Shown: positions 41,821-52,632, counted from the first letter of the stretch. The stretch: 64,000 bases of DNA from Sporocytophaga sp. (GCA_024707265.1 JANQAB010000002.1:1227281-1291280); one strand, 5' to 3'. Translations and numbers: made by a program. Notes: generated by a model not told the origin, from the letters alone.

Positions 41821-42049
41821 CGTTTATGCTATAAATACTACATTTGGTCTGACATATTGAGGTGTTCAGGGTTTTTAGTAGGTTGGTGAGTTAAAAATCT
41901 GAAAATTAGTTAATTGTGTTTTATTTAGATTAGTATGGCTTTTTTAGGGATGTTCTAATTATATTAGTGTATTTTTTGAAGTAATATTGGTTGGCTTTTT
42001 TGAATGTTTTAATGGGTTTTTGAGTCAATTTTTAATGGCTTCTGATTCT

Positions 42050-42072
42050 AAAAAAAGCCCTTTCGGGCCTTT
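42050..42072 (-). terminator. Terminator of the 42074-42652 gene
   Basis: On the minus strand a GGCCCGAAAGGGC hairpin is followed by seven T, immediately after the stop codon of the membrane-protein gene. Confidence 0.8.
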
Positions 42073-42073
42073 C

Positions 42074-42652
42074 CTAATTTCCCTGGGGGATTTTAATTTT
42101 CTTCTTTAATGATATAAACCTCAAGTCAATTTCTCCATATATTTTTCCGACACTTGCAGTTGCCAGCAGTAATATACCGGTAAACAGTCCGGCAAAGGCA
42201 AAGTGGTCAAAATAAAAATGAGAAATGTAGATATTTCCGACCATGTTGGTTAGTCCAAGAATGACAAATGATTTTATCCTGTATATATATCCGATAATAC
42301 CAAAAATCATTGCAAATAGCAGGCTGAAAGCCGGAAAAAACAAGTTCATATTTTCTTTGAAAGGGAAAAAACCTACCGTTACTCCAAGTGGCATTCCGAT
42401 TGCCAGAAGAGTTGTAAGCATCCTTAAAGGATGATCAGTCTTAGTTTGTTTTACTCCAAAGGTCTTCCTTACGATCCTGTATATTGGCTGAAATAATGTA
42501 GCTCCACTCAGCAATGCCAACATAGCCAAATGGGGGTAATTATATGCACCTAAACATCCAGCTAAAAGCCACACGCATCCCATTGTAGAGAAAAGCAGGT
42601 AATAATTATTGTAGTTGTTTCTAACATCCGCTGTAAATCTATCCATACCCAA
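42074..42652 (-). CDS. Integral membrane protein of unknown function
   Basis: A 192-residue protein with about six hydrophobic helices, among them YLLFSTMGCVWLLAGCLGAY, LAMLALLSGATLFQPIY, LLAIGMPLGVTVGFFPF, LFFPAFSLLFAMIFGIIGYIY and AFAGLFTGILLLATASVG. A conserved-looking start FTADVRNNYNNYYLLF precedes the first helix. The family looks like one of the small DUF membrane proteins of the Bacteroidota, but I do not recognise it securely. It is a single gene with its own terminator. Confidence 0.65.
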   Translation of the reverse strand: MGMDRFTADVRNNYNNYYLLFSTMGCVWLLAGCLGAYNYPHLAMLALLSGATLFQPIYRIVRKTFGVKQTKTDHPLRMLTTLLAIGMPLGVTVGFFPFKENMNLFFPAFSLLFAMIFGIIGYIYRIKSFVILGLTNMVGNIYISHFYFDHFAFAGLFTGILLLATASVGKIYGEIDLRFISLKKKIKIPQGN

Positions 42653-42733
42653 AAAAGATTAAATTGAAGAATATATACCTATTCAAAAAAGTAACAGTTA
42701 AATCAGGCAGGTTGTTGGCTGGGTAAAAATAAT

Positions 42734-42765
42734 AAGAGGTTAAAGATATGATCTTTAACCTCTTA
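42734..42765 (-). terminator. Terminator after the GH9 gene
   Basis: AAGAGGTTAAAGAT and ATCTTTAACCTCTT form a 14-bp perfect stem with a 4-base centre, 38 bases after the cellulase stop. Confidence 0.75.
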
Positions 42766-42802
42766 TATAGTTTGTTAAACCTTTGGTGATATCAATGAGT
42801 AT

Positions 42803-44585
42803 CTATTTTCCTCTTAAAGCTTCTAGTGCAAAGCTTAAATATACAAATGGAGCATTCCAGTTAATGGCAATCTCATTAGAGGCATAGCTGCATTTGTGGT
42901 CGATATAAGATTTTGCAGGAGCAGAAGATGGATATAATGATCCAGGGCAATCAGCTTTGTCTTCCTGTCCAGGATTCGGACCACCTGCAAGGAGGCCTGG
43001 AACCGGATCTTCAATACCGTCAGCTTCTGATGGTCTTGTATGTGGATGCATTACTTTTTTGCTTCCGAATCCCGTTAAGAAACAATATGTGGTAGCATTT
43101 CTTCCCAATAAATAATCCATGTTTGCTTGAGCTGCATCCAGATAAGATTTGTCTTTGCTTATCAAATAAGCCTGAACTAGCAGGATACCTTGGTTGGCAG
43201 CGTTGCTGTTACTTCCCCAGTTAAAATCACCTCCTGAAGCACCCATTGCTGTACCATATGCTGATTTCTCCGCATTCTCTTTATATTTATTAGCCATGGT
43301 AAGGATTTTATTTGTAATTACATCAGGGTTGATGTTTTCAAATTCGGCTAGTTTTTTAGTGTTTTGTGCAATTGTATAAAGTCCAAGAGTTGACACGTTT
43401 GCCCAGTTTGGAACAGTATAGGTTCCTGATAATGAATATTCAAGTTTGGATTCTTCAAAGTAAGCACCTTTACCTGTAGTTACAAAAAGCTCTATAGCAG
43501 CCCACTGGAATTCATCTTCAAATTTGGTGTCGCCATATTCACCTGTTCTGATACCTGGCTGGAATTTTTGATTTAATGTGGTTTGTCTGTATTCAACGTT
43601 TGGATTCTTTTTTAGCCCATGCATATGCTTTTATAGCTGCATTTTTCAGAGAGTCGGAAAGACCAGGAAGTTCTTTTTTGTATTTGGAAAATACTCTGGC
43701 TGCTTGAGCAGTTACTGCTGCAAAATCAAGAGAAGCTGCGGTTCCTTTCTGAACAACATATCTTGGAGCTTTTGCATCTGCAGGCATGACGTATCCATCA
43801 AAGCTTGGGTTGGTAAGTTTATGGTAAACACCACCGTCTTGATCTTGCATAGTAAGCATCCATCTTACGTTCCACAAGATTTCGTCAAGAAGATCAGGAA
43901 TGTTGTTTTTGCTTTCCGGGATGTTAAGTTTTAATGTATCCGCAAATTTTGGAAAGTGCTCATAGATGGAAAGTAGGGTATAGGTACTAATTCCTGAGTT
44001 TACAATGTACTTATTATAATCACCAGCATCATACCAGCCTCTGGGAGAAGATATTTCAAATTTTTCAGGACGAGTAGCTGTTGCAGCAGAGCCATGTACC
44101 ATTACTTTGTCGTCCGGGTGTCCTGCCGGTCTTGCCCATTTTCCTGCAAATTCAGGAAGAAGGTCTATAGAAGCTCTTTGATAGTAATATCCTCTTACAC
44201 TTCCTTTAGCAACAGGAAGTAAAACCTGGTCTTTAATTTCGAAAGGGAATGAATATCCCAATTTTGGTACAAAAACGCGGTAAGTACCCGGGGTTTTAAA
44301 TTTGGAAAAATCAGCTTTGCTAACATTTTCTTTTGAATGTTCCCATACAACACCAGGGGTTAGTTGTCCTGTAAAAACTGTGTCTTTCAGATTGTCTTTT
44401 AATACATAAAATTTGTCTGAAGGTGCATCAACAACGACTGCAGTTTTAGGGCCGGATGGATAAAATCCTACCTGATTCAGGCGGATATCTTCCGTAAGTT
44501 TTGATTGCGACTGTGCTTCCGGAGTAAGTAATAGAATTGGAAGAGAAAAAAGTGCTAACTTTTTGATATTAACCAATTTAATCAT
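42803..44585 (-). CDS. Secreted glycoside hydrolase family 9 endoglucanase (frameshift near 43608-43613)
   Basis: A signal peptide (LALFSLPILLLTPEAQSQ) is followed by a CelD_N Ig-like domain (about 30-115; IRLNQVGFYPSGPKTAVVV) and a GH9 catalytic domain. Catalytic positions: DAGD in SPRGWYDAGDYNKYIVNSG, the HTRPSE segment (VMHPHTRPSEADG) and the acid Glu in YASNEIAINWNAPFVY. Removing one base of the six-T run 43608-43613 joins AYAWAKK to NPNVEYRQT. Corrected length about 593 residues. It cleaves beta-1,4-glucan and is the main clue to a cellulolytic life style. No T9SS tail is seen, so it may be periplasmic or surface-held. Confidence 0.92.
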
Positions 44586-44750
44586 AGTTATTTACCGTGT
44601 TTGGATAAAATATTTAATAATTTATAAATATAGTTCAAAAATTTCTGTCTTTTACCTTTAAAAGTACTTTTATAAGGGAAAAAATAAACTAATTTTCAAT
44701 TTTTTCCTGTAATTGTACAAATTCAAGAAGTGGATCTTAAATTCTGAATA

Positions 44751-46628
44751 CTAAGCTTTTTCAGACAACTCTAGCCAGCGTAAAGTTTTTTCTTCCAGAG
44801 TATTATTAACATTTTCAAACTCTTGTGAAAGCTTTGTTAGTTCATCATGATTAATAGAAGGAGAAGATAACTTATCTGTCAGTTCTGTTTTTTTCTTCTC
44901 AAGCTTTTCAATTTCTTTTTCTAACGTTTCAAACTCTTGTTTTTCTTTAAAAGAAAGCTTTTTCTTTTCTTCTGCTGGTTTTGAAGGTGCTATTTGTTCT
45001 ACCGGTTTTTCCTTAGGTTTTTCTTTTGATTTTCCCTCTGACTGTTTCTCTGTCTCTTCCAGATGATTACGAAAGTCAGTATAGTTCCCGGGGAAATCTT
45101 TGATAGTAGCTGAACCATCGAAAATGAAAACGTGATCTATGAGCTTATCCATAAAGTATCTGTCGTGCGATACAATTACCAAAGACCCTTCATAGCCCAT
45201 AAGGAAAGATTCGAGAACGTTTAATGTGGGAATATCGAGATCGTTTGTCGGCTCATCCAGAATCAGGAAGTTAGGATTGCTGATCAGAACCCTAAGCAAC
45301 TGCAATCGTTTTTTTTCTCCTCCACTTAACTTATTGACATAGGTGTATTGAACGGCAGGGGGGAAGAGGAATTTCTGCAGAAATTGTGAAGCGCTGAGTG
45401 TTTCTCCATTGCCCACAGGTATATGCTCAGCAACTTCTTTTACAATATCTATTACTCGTTGGTCCTCTTTGAAATCGAGACCTGTTTGTGAAAAATAGCC
45501 AATCTTTGTTGTTGATCCAGCATCAATTTTTCCGCTGTCAGGCTGTATTTTTCCTGTAATGATATTCAGGAATGTAGATTTCCCGGAACCGTTTTTACCT
45601 ATGATTCCAATCCTGTCTTTCTTTTTAAAGACATAAGAAAAATCGTTGATGATCGGTTTAGCAAATTTTTTACTTATATGGTCAATTTCAATGACCTTAT
45701 TTCCTTGTCTGGAGGTTTCGACTTTCAGTTCAAGTGCCTGATCGTTTCTTGTTTTGCCAGCTTTTTCTTCCAATTCATAAAAAGCATCAACCCTGGATTT
45801 GGCTTTGGTACCTCTGGCTTTGGGCTGCCTGCGCATCCATTCAAGTTCTTTGCGCAACAGGTTATTGGCCTTGTCTGTTTCGGAGTTTTCTATGGAGATT
45901 CGTTCAGCCTTTTTCTCCAGGAAGAAGCTATAATTACCTTTGTATCGGTAGAGTTTTCCTCCGTCCAATTCTACTATTTCATTGGTTACCCTGTCTAGGA
46001 AATATCGGTCGTGGGTTACGAGCAAGAGTGTTGTATTGCTGGTGGAAAGAAATCCTTCGAGCCATTCAACAGTATCCAGATCAAGGTGGTTGGTAGGCTC
46101 ATCGAGGATCAACAAATCAGGACTTTCAATCAGTAACCTTGCAAGAGCAATTCTTTTTTTCTGACCTCCGGAAAGGTCTTTTATTTTCTGGTCAAGGGTG
46201 GTGATACCCATTTTGCCGATGATCTGCTTTACTTTGCTTTCATAATCCCAGGCACTGAGAGCATCCATCTTCTCCATTGCTTTTTGTAAAGCATTGGAGT
46301 CTTCGCTATTGTTCAGTGCGTCTTCATATTCTTTGATAGCAAGTAAAGACGGGCTTTCTGAAGAAAATAAGGCTTCCATCACATTAATGCCTTCTGGAAA
46401 CTCTGGATCCTGGTCCAAAAAACCTACAGTTATGCCTGAAGAAACAGCAACATGCCCCCGGTCAGGATTTAACTTTCCTGATAGTATTTGAAACAGAGTG
46501 GATTTCCCTGCTCCGTTTGCTCCAACCAGTCCTATTTTTTCACCTTTACTAATACCAAAGTTTAAATCCTGGAACAACCATTTTTCATTGTATGATTTTC
46601 CTAGTGATTCGCCTGAAAGATAATTCAT
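44751..46628 (-). CDS. ABC-F family ATPase (Uup-like)
   Basis: About 625 residues with two ABC domains in tandem and no membrane part. First domain: Walker A GLVGANGAGKST, signature LSGGQKKRIALA, Walker B LLILDEPTNHLD. Second: GIIGKNGSGKST, LSGGEKKRLQLL, FLILDEPTNDLD. A C-terminal Lys/Glu-rich coiled coil of about 90 residues (EKEIEKLEKKKTELTDKL) fits the Uup-type C-terminal domain. ABC-F proteins act on the ribosome or on branched DNA. ATG 46628 (MNYLSGES) is chosen because the 21 residues upstream overlap the terminator of the previous gene. Confidence 0.93.
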   Translation of the reverse strand: MNYLSGESLGKSYNEKWLFQDLNFGISKGEKIGLVGANGAGKSTLFQILSGKLNPDRGHVAVSSGITVGFLDQDPEFPEGINVMEALFSSESPSLLAIKEYEDALNNSEDSNALQKAMEKMDALSAWDYESKVKQIIGKMGITTLDQKIKDLSGGQKKRIALARLLIESPDLLILDEPTNHLDLDTVEWLEGFLSTSNTTLLLVTHDRYFLDRVTNEIVELDGGKLYRYKGNYSFFLEKKAERISIENSETDKANNLLRKELEWMRRQPKARGTKAKSRVDAFYELEEKAGKTRNDQALELKVETSRQGNKVIEIDHISKKFAKPIINDFSYVFKKKDRIGIIGKNGSGKSTFLNIITGKIQPDSGKIDAGSTTKIGYFSQTGLDFKEDQRVIDIVKEVAEHIPVGNGETLSASQFLQKFLFPPAVQYTYVNKLSGGEKKRLQLLRVLISNPNFLILDEPTNDLDIPTLNVLESFLMGYEGSLVIVSHDRYFMDKLIDHVFIFDGSATIKDFPGNYTDFRNHLEETEKQSEGKSKEKPKEKPVEQIAPSKPAEEKKKLSFKEKQEFETLEKEIEKLEKKKTELTDKLSSPSINHDELTKLSQEFENVNNTLEEKTLRWLELSEKA

Positions 46629-46654
46629 TGAGTTGATTTCTTGTAAAATAAAAA

Positions 46655-46689
46655 GCCTTATTGCATACTCAGAAAGCTTGCAATAAGGC
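46655..46689 (-). terminator. Terminator after the GH57 gene
   Basis: GCCTTATTGCA and TGCAATAAGGC pair around a 13-base loop 25 bases after the GH57 stop, with T-rich sequence following on the minus strand. Confidence 0.7.
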
Positions 46690-46713
46690 AAAGTAAGTGA
46701 ATATAAGGCAAAC

Positions 46714-47919
46714 TTAAAACACTCTTGCTGTAGCTAATGAATGTTTATTTACTTCCACTTCAAGGTCTGCAAGTGCATTAATGAAGTAAATGTATGAATC
46801 GTAAGGGGAGTTATAAGGACTGAAGTATTTATGAACCACTCCGTCTGACCAGTATTTCGTACACATGTAATAGAAAAGATCTGATGATTGCAGTCTCGCC
46901 CATCTTTCGATCAGGTCTTTATCTCCGGAGTTTTTGACATCCTCTTCCATTGCATATAATTTGGAGAGTGATTCAGATTGCATCGAGTTGCTCAGCCATG
47001 CGCTGAGATCTCTTTCAGAATCTGCCCAGGATGTAGTCGCATGTGCATCATAAACATCTTTGCTTTGATAATCATCAGCAACCTCTCCAACGGTTTTGAA
47101 TGAAAAATCTTTATTCTTTAAAATCTCTTCGGGCAGATGTGCCATAAATTCAAAAATGCCGGTTTCTTTCCATTGGTGTTCGCCAAAGGTTTCGTAATCC
47201 ATAAAGAGATTGATTGTATCTGCATTACCAGCATTGTGAAGCCATGAGGCAAATTTTTGCGCAGTGAGCGGATACTCAGGCCAGTCACTGTTTGAGAATC
47301 TGAATGCAATGTCATCTGATAATCTATAGTTTTTCAGAAGACATTTGATTTTTTTATTGTTTGGAGCTGTATAAATCTGGTTAGGTGTTCTACCTTGAAG
47401 AAGGCTATCAACGCCTTCGCAAAGTATTGCTTTGTACCCCATCTTCTGAATGAAATCTGCCAGATCGTTGTTGTAAATCAATTCTGTGTTTCTGAATACA
47501 ACAGGCTCCTGATTAAAGTAATGTTTTATTTTCTTTTCATGAAGTTCTATCTGCCTCACAAATTCATCTTTGGAATAGAGATAGCTTAGTGAGTGGTGAT
47601 AGGTTTCTCCCAGAAATTCTACGCAGCCCGTTCTCGCAAGGTCAATAAAAGACTCCAATACATCAGGTCTGTATTTTTCGAATTGTTCCAGAGCTATTCC
47701 ACTAATGGAATATGAGATTCTGAATTGCTTGTTGAACTTTTTGATTAGTTCAAGCATCAGCTTATTAGCTGGTAAATAACATTTATCAGCTACTTTATTC
47801 AGAATTTCTTTGTTTAGTCTTTCGTCCAGGTAATTGTGATCATTACCTATATTGAAGAACGAATACTGTTTTAACCGGTATGGTTGATGTACCTGAAAAT
47901 AAAAACAAACTGCTGGCAT
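46714..47919 (-). CDS. Glycoside hydrolase family 57 (alpha-amylase-like)
   Basis: A 401-residue cytoplasmic enzyme. It begins MPAVCFYFQVHQPYRL, the GH57 motif with the metal or substrate His. The nucleophile Glu region reads VVFRNTELIYNNDLADF (RNTEL), and the second acidic region reads LFMDYETFGEHQ (Asp in MDYETFG). GH57 enzymes act on alpha-1,4-glucans. It lies 25 bases after the glycosyltransferase gene on the same strand, so both act in storage-glucan turnover (inference). Confidence 0.9.
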   Translation of the reverse strand: MPAVCFYFQVHQPYRLKQYSFFNIGNDHNYLDERLNKEILNKVADKCYLPANKLMLELIKKFNKQFRISYSISGIALEQFEKYRPDVLESFIDLARTGCVEFLGETYHHSLSYLYSKDEFVRQIELHEKKIKHYFNQEPVVFRNTELIYNNDLADFIQKMGYKAILCEGVDSLLQGRTPNQIYTAPNNKKIKCLLKNYRLSDDIAFRFSNSDWPEYPLTAQKFASWLHNAGNADTINLFMDYETFGEHQWKETGIFEFMAHLPEEILKNKDFSFKTVGEVADDYQSKDVYDAHATTSWADSERDLSAWLSNSMQSESLSKLYAMEEDVKNSGDKDLIERWARLQSSDLFYYMCTKYWSDGVVHKYFSPYNSPYDSYIYFINALADLEVEVNKHSLATARVF

Positions 47920-47943
47920 AATCCGATTGATTTTTATATATAT

Positions 47944-49219
47944 TTAAAGTACTCTTTTGTAAACATCTGCTACTTTCTCTGCAGCTTTATCCCATGTTAG
48001 ATTTTCAAGATCACGGAATGCATCTTTGATTACGGATTCTCTGAGAGAATCGTTCTGAAGCAAGGATATAATATGGCCTGCCATTTTATCAACGTCCCAG
48101 AAATCTGCTTTCAGTGCGCCATACAATACTTCTGATACTCCAGATTGCTTTGATATGACGCAAGGGATTCCAAACTGAGCAGCTTCCAGAGCAGAAAGTC
48201 CAAAAGGCTCTGATACAGAAGGCATCACATAAACATCAGCAATTGAAAGCAGCTTGTGTACTTTCTCTTTGTTTAAGAATCCAGTGAAATGGAATTTATT
48301 TCCAATTTGTCTATAAGCACCTGATTCTATGAGTCCTCTTAGTTTATCTCCTGTTCCTGCCATTACAAATCTTGAATTGGGAGCATGCTCTATTACTTTA
48401 GATGCTATGTCAAGGAAGTACTCAGGACCTTTTTGTCCTGTAACCCTTCCTAAAAAGAGAACAAGTTTTTCAGGAAAATCCTTCGTATCGTGGAATACAT
48501 GAACAGGATCAGCTCCATTGTGTACAGGATAAATTTTTCTTTCATCCACATCATAATGGTTTTTAGCTATAGAACCAGTGTAACGGCTCACCGGAATGAT
48601 GGCATCTGCATAATGCATACCCCATCTTTCGATATCATACACCCAGCCTCTGCTGTCAGGTCCGCCTCTGTCATAGTCTAAAGAATGCACATGGAGCACT
48701 AAGGGCTTGCCAGATAAAGCTTTAATTTCGATCCCGGCAAGAAAGGTCATCCAGTCATGACAATGAATAATATCAAAATCTTTTGTCATAGCAAGACGAG
48801 CACAAAACTTGGCATATTCAATCACCTTGTTGATGACATCATCTCCGTACAGGTCGCCTACTTTAAAGACATTCACATTGGTATCCAACTTGAAGTCTAT
48901 AGACTTTCCTCTGATGATATCGAAATCTGATTCAGCAGTTTCATAAGGAAAAAATATTGGCCTCTACAGTAGTGACATGAGCAAATTCTTTATAGTATTT
49001 GCTGGTGCGGATCTTTTTAAGATTTTCTACTTCGACGTTATTCAACCCGATCAGTTCCACATTATTAACCATGTAATTAGGATCTGATTTTGGGATGATC
49101 ATGGACAACTCTACATGTTGGGACAAAGCTTTGCACAAGCCGAGACAGGCAACCCCAAGGCCGCCATTTATAATGGGAGGAAACTCCCATCCGAGCATTA
49201 GTACTCTTGGTTTTCTCAT
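47944..49219 (-). CDS. Glycogen/starch-type glycosyltransferase, GT4-like (frameshift near 48949-48954)
   Basis: The N-terminal part starts RVLMLGWEFPPIINGGLGVACLG, the GT-B acceptor motif of ADP-/UDP-glucose glucan synthases. The C-terminal part has IIHCHDWMTFLAG, FLGRVTGQKGPEYFLD, and the donor-binding block VMPSVSEPFGLSALEAAQFG. Removing one base of the six-A run 48949-48954 joins EANIFP to YETAESDFDIIRG. Full length is about 424 residues. It probably elongates intracellular alpha-glucan and is co-transcribed with GH57. Trehalose or another glucoside synthesis is a possible alternative. Confidence 0.85.
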
Positions 49220-49394
49220 ATTAGTCTTTCCTTGAAAAATCTACTTTATAACCAGATTATCAGCGTAGTGTTTTTCTTTTTTTAAATAAACTTAATTGAA
49301 CAAAATCAGTTTATCAATAACTCAACATTATAAAAATAGTTTTAGTTGAGACTTTTGAAACCGTTGGAAAATTGCTCAAAGAGAGTAATAACGA

Positions 49395-49431
49395 ATAAAA
49401 AAAAAAGAGATGTTTTCGCTCTTTCTTTTTT
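49395..49431. other. Hairpin in the 355-base divergent gap 49220-49574
   Basis: A-rich AAAAAAGAG and CTCTTTCTTTTT pair around a 9-base loop, a terminator-like or leader hairpin upstream of the GH31 gene. The rest of the gap is AT-rich with no convincing ORF and must hold the promoters of both the glycosyltransferase and GH31 operons. Confidence 0.4.
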
Positions 49432-49574
49432 AATTGTTAAAAAAAGTTTTTACTCTAGTAAAGCAAAAGAAGAACTTTATTGGAAAGTGTTAATAAACAA
49501 ATTTAAAATTGTACTATGTCTTTTTTATGCAACCTTTTGCCGGGTTTTGCATAAAGGGCTTTAAAATTGTTCTT

Positions 49575-51971
49575 ATGGAAAGTTACATGAATCTAGGGCA
49601 GAATCAGATATCTGTTCAACAGTTTCCCGATACAGTTCAAAGTTGGAAACGCGATGGTTATACCTTTTATTTCTATTGTACGGAATCTGCGTTAGAGGTG
49701 AGTGTTAAAAGCGATAAAGTGATTCGCTTCAGGTATTCTCCCGAGAGCATTTTTCAAAGAGATTTTTCCTATTCAGGCGCTCATAACTATGAGGGAAAGG
49801 TTAAAGCACTGGATATTAAAGAAGATGAAGAGAAGTTTACAATCTGTACTGCCTTTCTTGATATCATAATTACCAAGCATCGCCTGCTTGTTACAATTCT
49901 TGATAAAGAAGGTAAAGTTGTGATCGACGATGAAAAGGGGTTTCATTGGGAAGAGCACAAAGACTATGGTGGTGAGATTGTGATGATGAGTAAAAAGGTT
50001 CAAAGTGGAGAACACTTCTTTGGCCTTGGTGATAAGCCTACAGACCTGAACCTTAGAGGTAAAAGATTTGAACTCTGGGGTAAAGATACCTATGGGTTTA
50101 TGAAAAATGCAGATCCATTATATAAGAACATACCATTTTTCCTGGGGCTTCACCATAAAATAGGATATGGTGTGCTCTTTGATAATTCTTTCAGAACATT
50201 TTTTGACTTCGGCTTTGAAAGAAAGAATGTATACAGCTACTGGGCGCATGGCGGAGAGATGAACTATTATTTCATCTATGGTCCTGAACTTATGGATGTA
50301 GTCGAAACCTACACCAATATGACGGGTAAGCCTGAGCTTCCTCCTTTATGGTCCCTGGGATATCATCAATGTAAATGGAGTTACTATCCTGAAAAGGTTG
50401 TTAAAAACATTGCTTCAGAATTCAGAAAAAGAAGTATACCCTGTGATGCTCTTTATCTTGATATTGACTATATGGATGGCTTCAGGTGTTTTACCTGGAA
50501 CAAAGATTATTTCCCTGATCCTAAAGGACTGACAACTGAGTTGGCAAAGGATGGTTATAAGCTTGTGGTCATTATAGATCCGGGTATTAAGATTGACAAG
50601 AATTATTGGGTATATCAGGAAGCTATAGAAAAGGATTATTTCTGTAAGAGGCAAGATGGTCCGCTGATGCGTGGATCTGTATGGCCGGGAAAATGTAACT
50701 TCCCTGATTTTACCAACCCTGAAGTGAGAGAATGGTGGTCCGGATTGTTTAAAGGACTAATAGAGACAGGAGTTCGGGGTGTCTGGAACGATATGAACGA
50801 ACCTGCTGTATTTGAGATTGAAACATTCCCTAATGATGTGAGACACAACTATGATGGCGATCCTTGCAGTCATAGAAAAGCTCATAATGTATTCGGCATG
50901 CAGATGGCAAAAGCCACATATGACGGCATCAAAAGATTCCTTGCACCAAACTACCGTCCTTTCAATATTACAAGGTCAGCTTACTCTGGAATACAAAAAT
51001 ATTCTAGTGTATGGACGGGCGATAACGTAGCTTCATGGGAGCATTTGTGGCTTGCCAATGTAATGTGTCAGCGACTTGCTATTTCAGGTATTTCATTCTG
51101 TGGTTCTGACATAGGTGGATTCATAGAAACACCTTCCGGTGAAATGTATATTCGCTGGCTGCAACTTGGTATATTTCACGCTTTCTGCAGAACGCACTCT
51201 TCCGGTGATCATGGTGATCAGGAACCTTGGTCGTTTGGAGAAGAATATGCAGAGCTGGCAAAAAAGACCATTGAGTTAAGGTACAGGTTATTGCCTTATT
51301 TGTATACTACCTTTTGGCAGTATTCAAAATTCGGTACGCCATTCTTAAGACCATTGACTTTCCTGGATCAAAACGATACAGAAACTTATTTCCGTCAGGA
51401 TGAATTCGGAGTCGGAGATAATTTACTTGTTATTCCAGTGACCCAGGCAGAAGCGGATGGTCGCTGGTTATATCTGCCTTCAGGAGTCTGGTATTACTTC
51501 TGGGATGATGAGCGTTTCCATGGTAATATGGAGGTATGGGCAGAAGCAGACCTTAACAGAATGCCCCTTTTTGTAAGAGCAGGATCTATTATTCCGATGT
51601 TTCCTGTAATGCAATATGTTGGAGAGATAGAATTGAAAGAATTAATTCTACATGCTTATTATTATACTAAACCTCATACATCTGTTGTATATGAAGATGC
51701 AGGTGATGGTTATGGATATGAACAAGGGCAGTATAACGTAAGAACCTTCAATACCAGTGGTTCTGATAATCAATTTGTAATTGAGCAATCTTCACAGGGA
51801 GAATTTACTCCGACTTACCATAGTTATGCAGTCAATGTACATGGTTTGTCATTTGACCCTAGAAAGTGTGAAGTTGATGGTCAGGAGGTAGCCTTTACTA
51901 TGGAAAATCAGGAAAAAAATGAAATTAAGGTAATGGTTCCGATTCATTTCGGTAAGTTAGTGATATCATAA
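49575..51971 (+). CDS. Glycoside hydrolase family 31 alpha-glucosidase
   Basis: About 798 residues. N-terminal galactose-mutarotase-like domain (EHFFGLGDKPTDLNLRG), then a (beta/alpha)8 barrel with nucleophile Asp in GVWNDMNEPAVF and acid/base Asp in SSVWTGDNVASWEHL, FCGSDIGGFIETP, and a C-terminal beta domain ending with a DUF5110-like region. No signal peptide is seen, so it is probably cytoplasmic and cuts alpha-1,4-glucosidic ends. ATG 49575 (MESYMNLG) is chosen because the 22 residues encoded before it are unlike the family. It is divergent from the glucan synthase/GH57 pair and followed at 1 base by deoC. Confidence 0.93.
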   Translation: MESYMNLGQNQISVQQFPDTVQSWKRDGYTFYFYCTESALEVSVKSDKVIRFRYSPESIFQRDFSYSGAHNYEGKVKALDIKEDEEKFTICTAFLDIIITKHRLLVTILDKEGKVVIDDEKGFHWEEHKDYGGEIVMMSKKVQSGEHFFGLGDKPTDLNLRGKRFELWGKDTYGFMKNADPLYKNIPFFLGLHHKIGYGVLFDNSFRTFFDFGFERKNVYSYWAHGGEMNYYFIYGPELMDVVETYTNMTGKPELPPLWSLGYHQCKWSYYPEKVVKNIASEFRKRSIPCDALYLDIDYMDGFRCFTWNKDYFPDPKGLTTELAKDGYKLVVIIDPGIKIDKNYWVYQEAIEKDYFCKRQDGPLMRGSVWPGKCNFPDFTNPEVREWWSGLFKGLIETGVRGVWNDMNEPAVFEIETFPNDVRHNYDGDPCSHRKAHNVFGMQMAKATYDGIKRFLAPNYRPFNITRSAYSGIQKYSSVWTGDNVASWEHLWLANVMCQRLAISGISFCGSDIGGFIETPSGEMYIRWLQLGIFHAFCRTHSSGDHGDQEPWSFGEEYAELAKKTIELRYRLLPYLYTTFWQYSKFGTPFLRPLTFLDQNDTETYFRQDEFGVGDNLLVIPVTQAEADGRWLYLPSGVWYYFWDDERFHGNMEVWAEADLNRMPLFVRAGSIIPMFPVMQYVGEIELKELILHAYYYTKPHTSVVYEDAGDGYGYEQGQYNVRTFNTSGSDNQFVIEQSSQGEFTPTYHSYAVNVHGLSFDPRKCEVDGQEVAFTMENQEKNEIKVMVPIHFGKLVIS

Positions 51972-51972
51972 A

Positions 51973-52632
51973 ATGAATGAAATAAATTTATACTTAGAGC
52001 ACACTAATTTAAAACCAGTCATTACCGATAAAGATGTTGACAAGTTGGTCGCAGAAGCCAAAGAGTTTAAGCTCTTTGGCATTTGTGTTCCAACTTTTTG
52101 GCTTAAAAGGGCAAAGCGTGAAATAGGCGATGAGAATATCAGTCTAGTCACAGTGATTGGCTTCCCATTAGGTTATCAGCTTACGGAAACGAGGCTTGAG
52201 GAAATAAAACATGCCATTGCAATGGGTGCAGATGAGCTCGATCTGGTCATGAATATTTCTGCTTTTAAATCAGGAATGGAGTGGTTTAAAATTGATATTG
52301 CTAAAGCTGCCAAATGTTGTCATGAGCAGCAAAAGGTTCTGAAAGTGATTATTGAAACAGCATATCTTTCTGATGAAGAGATAGTAAAGGCAAGTAAAGC
52401 AGCAGCAGATGCAGGGGCTGACTTCATCAAAACTTCAACAGGACTTGAACCTGCAGGGGCTACTGCTGAACATATAAAGCTAATTAGACAAAATATTCCT
52501 TCATTGACCGGTATCAAAGCTTCGGGAGGAATAAAAACATTAACGGATGTCAAAGCAATGATAGATGCCGGAGCTGACCGCATTGGGACTTCTTCTTCTG
52601 TTGCTATTATGAAAGATTATCTTTTGTCCTGA
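51973..52632 (+). CDS. deoC: Deoxyribose-phosphate aldolase
   Basis: A 219-residue class I aldolase. It starts EINLYLEHTNLKPVITDKDV; the proton-relay/Lys region is KVIIETAYLSDEEI, and the Schiff-base Lys is in GADFIKTSTGLEPAG; the end GIKTLTDVKAMIDAGADRIGTSS holds the phosphate-binding glycines. It interconverts deoxyribose 5-phosphate with acetaldehyde and glyceraldehyde 3-phosphate in nucleoside catabolism. It begins 1 base after the GH31 stop, so the two are translationally coupled. Confidence 0.95.
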   Translation: MNEINLYLEHTNLKPVITDKDVDKLVAEAKEFKLFGICVPTFWLKRAKREIGDENISLVTVIGFPLGYQLTETRLEEIKHAIAMGADELDLVMNISAFKSGMEWFKIDIAKAAKCCHEQQKVLKVIIETAYLSDEEIVKASKAAADAGADFIKTSTGLEPAGATAEHIKLIRQNIPSLTGIKASGGIKTLTDVKAMIDAGADRIGTSSSVAIMKDYLLS

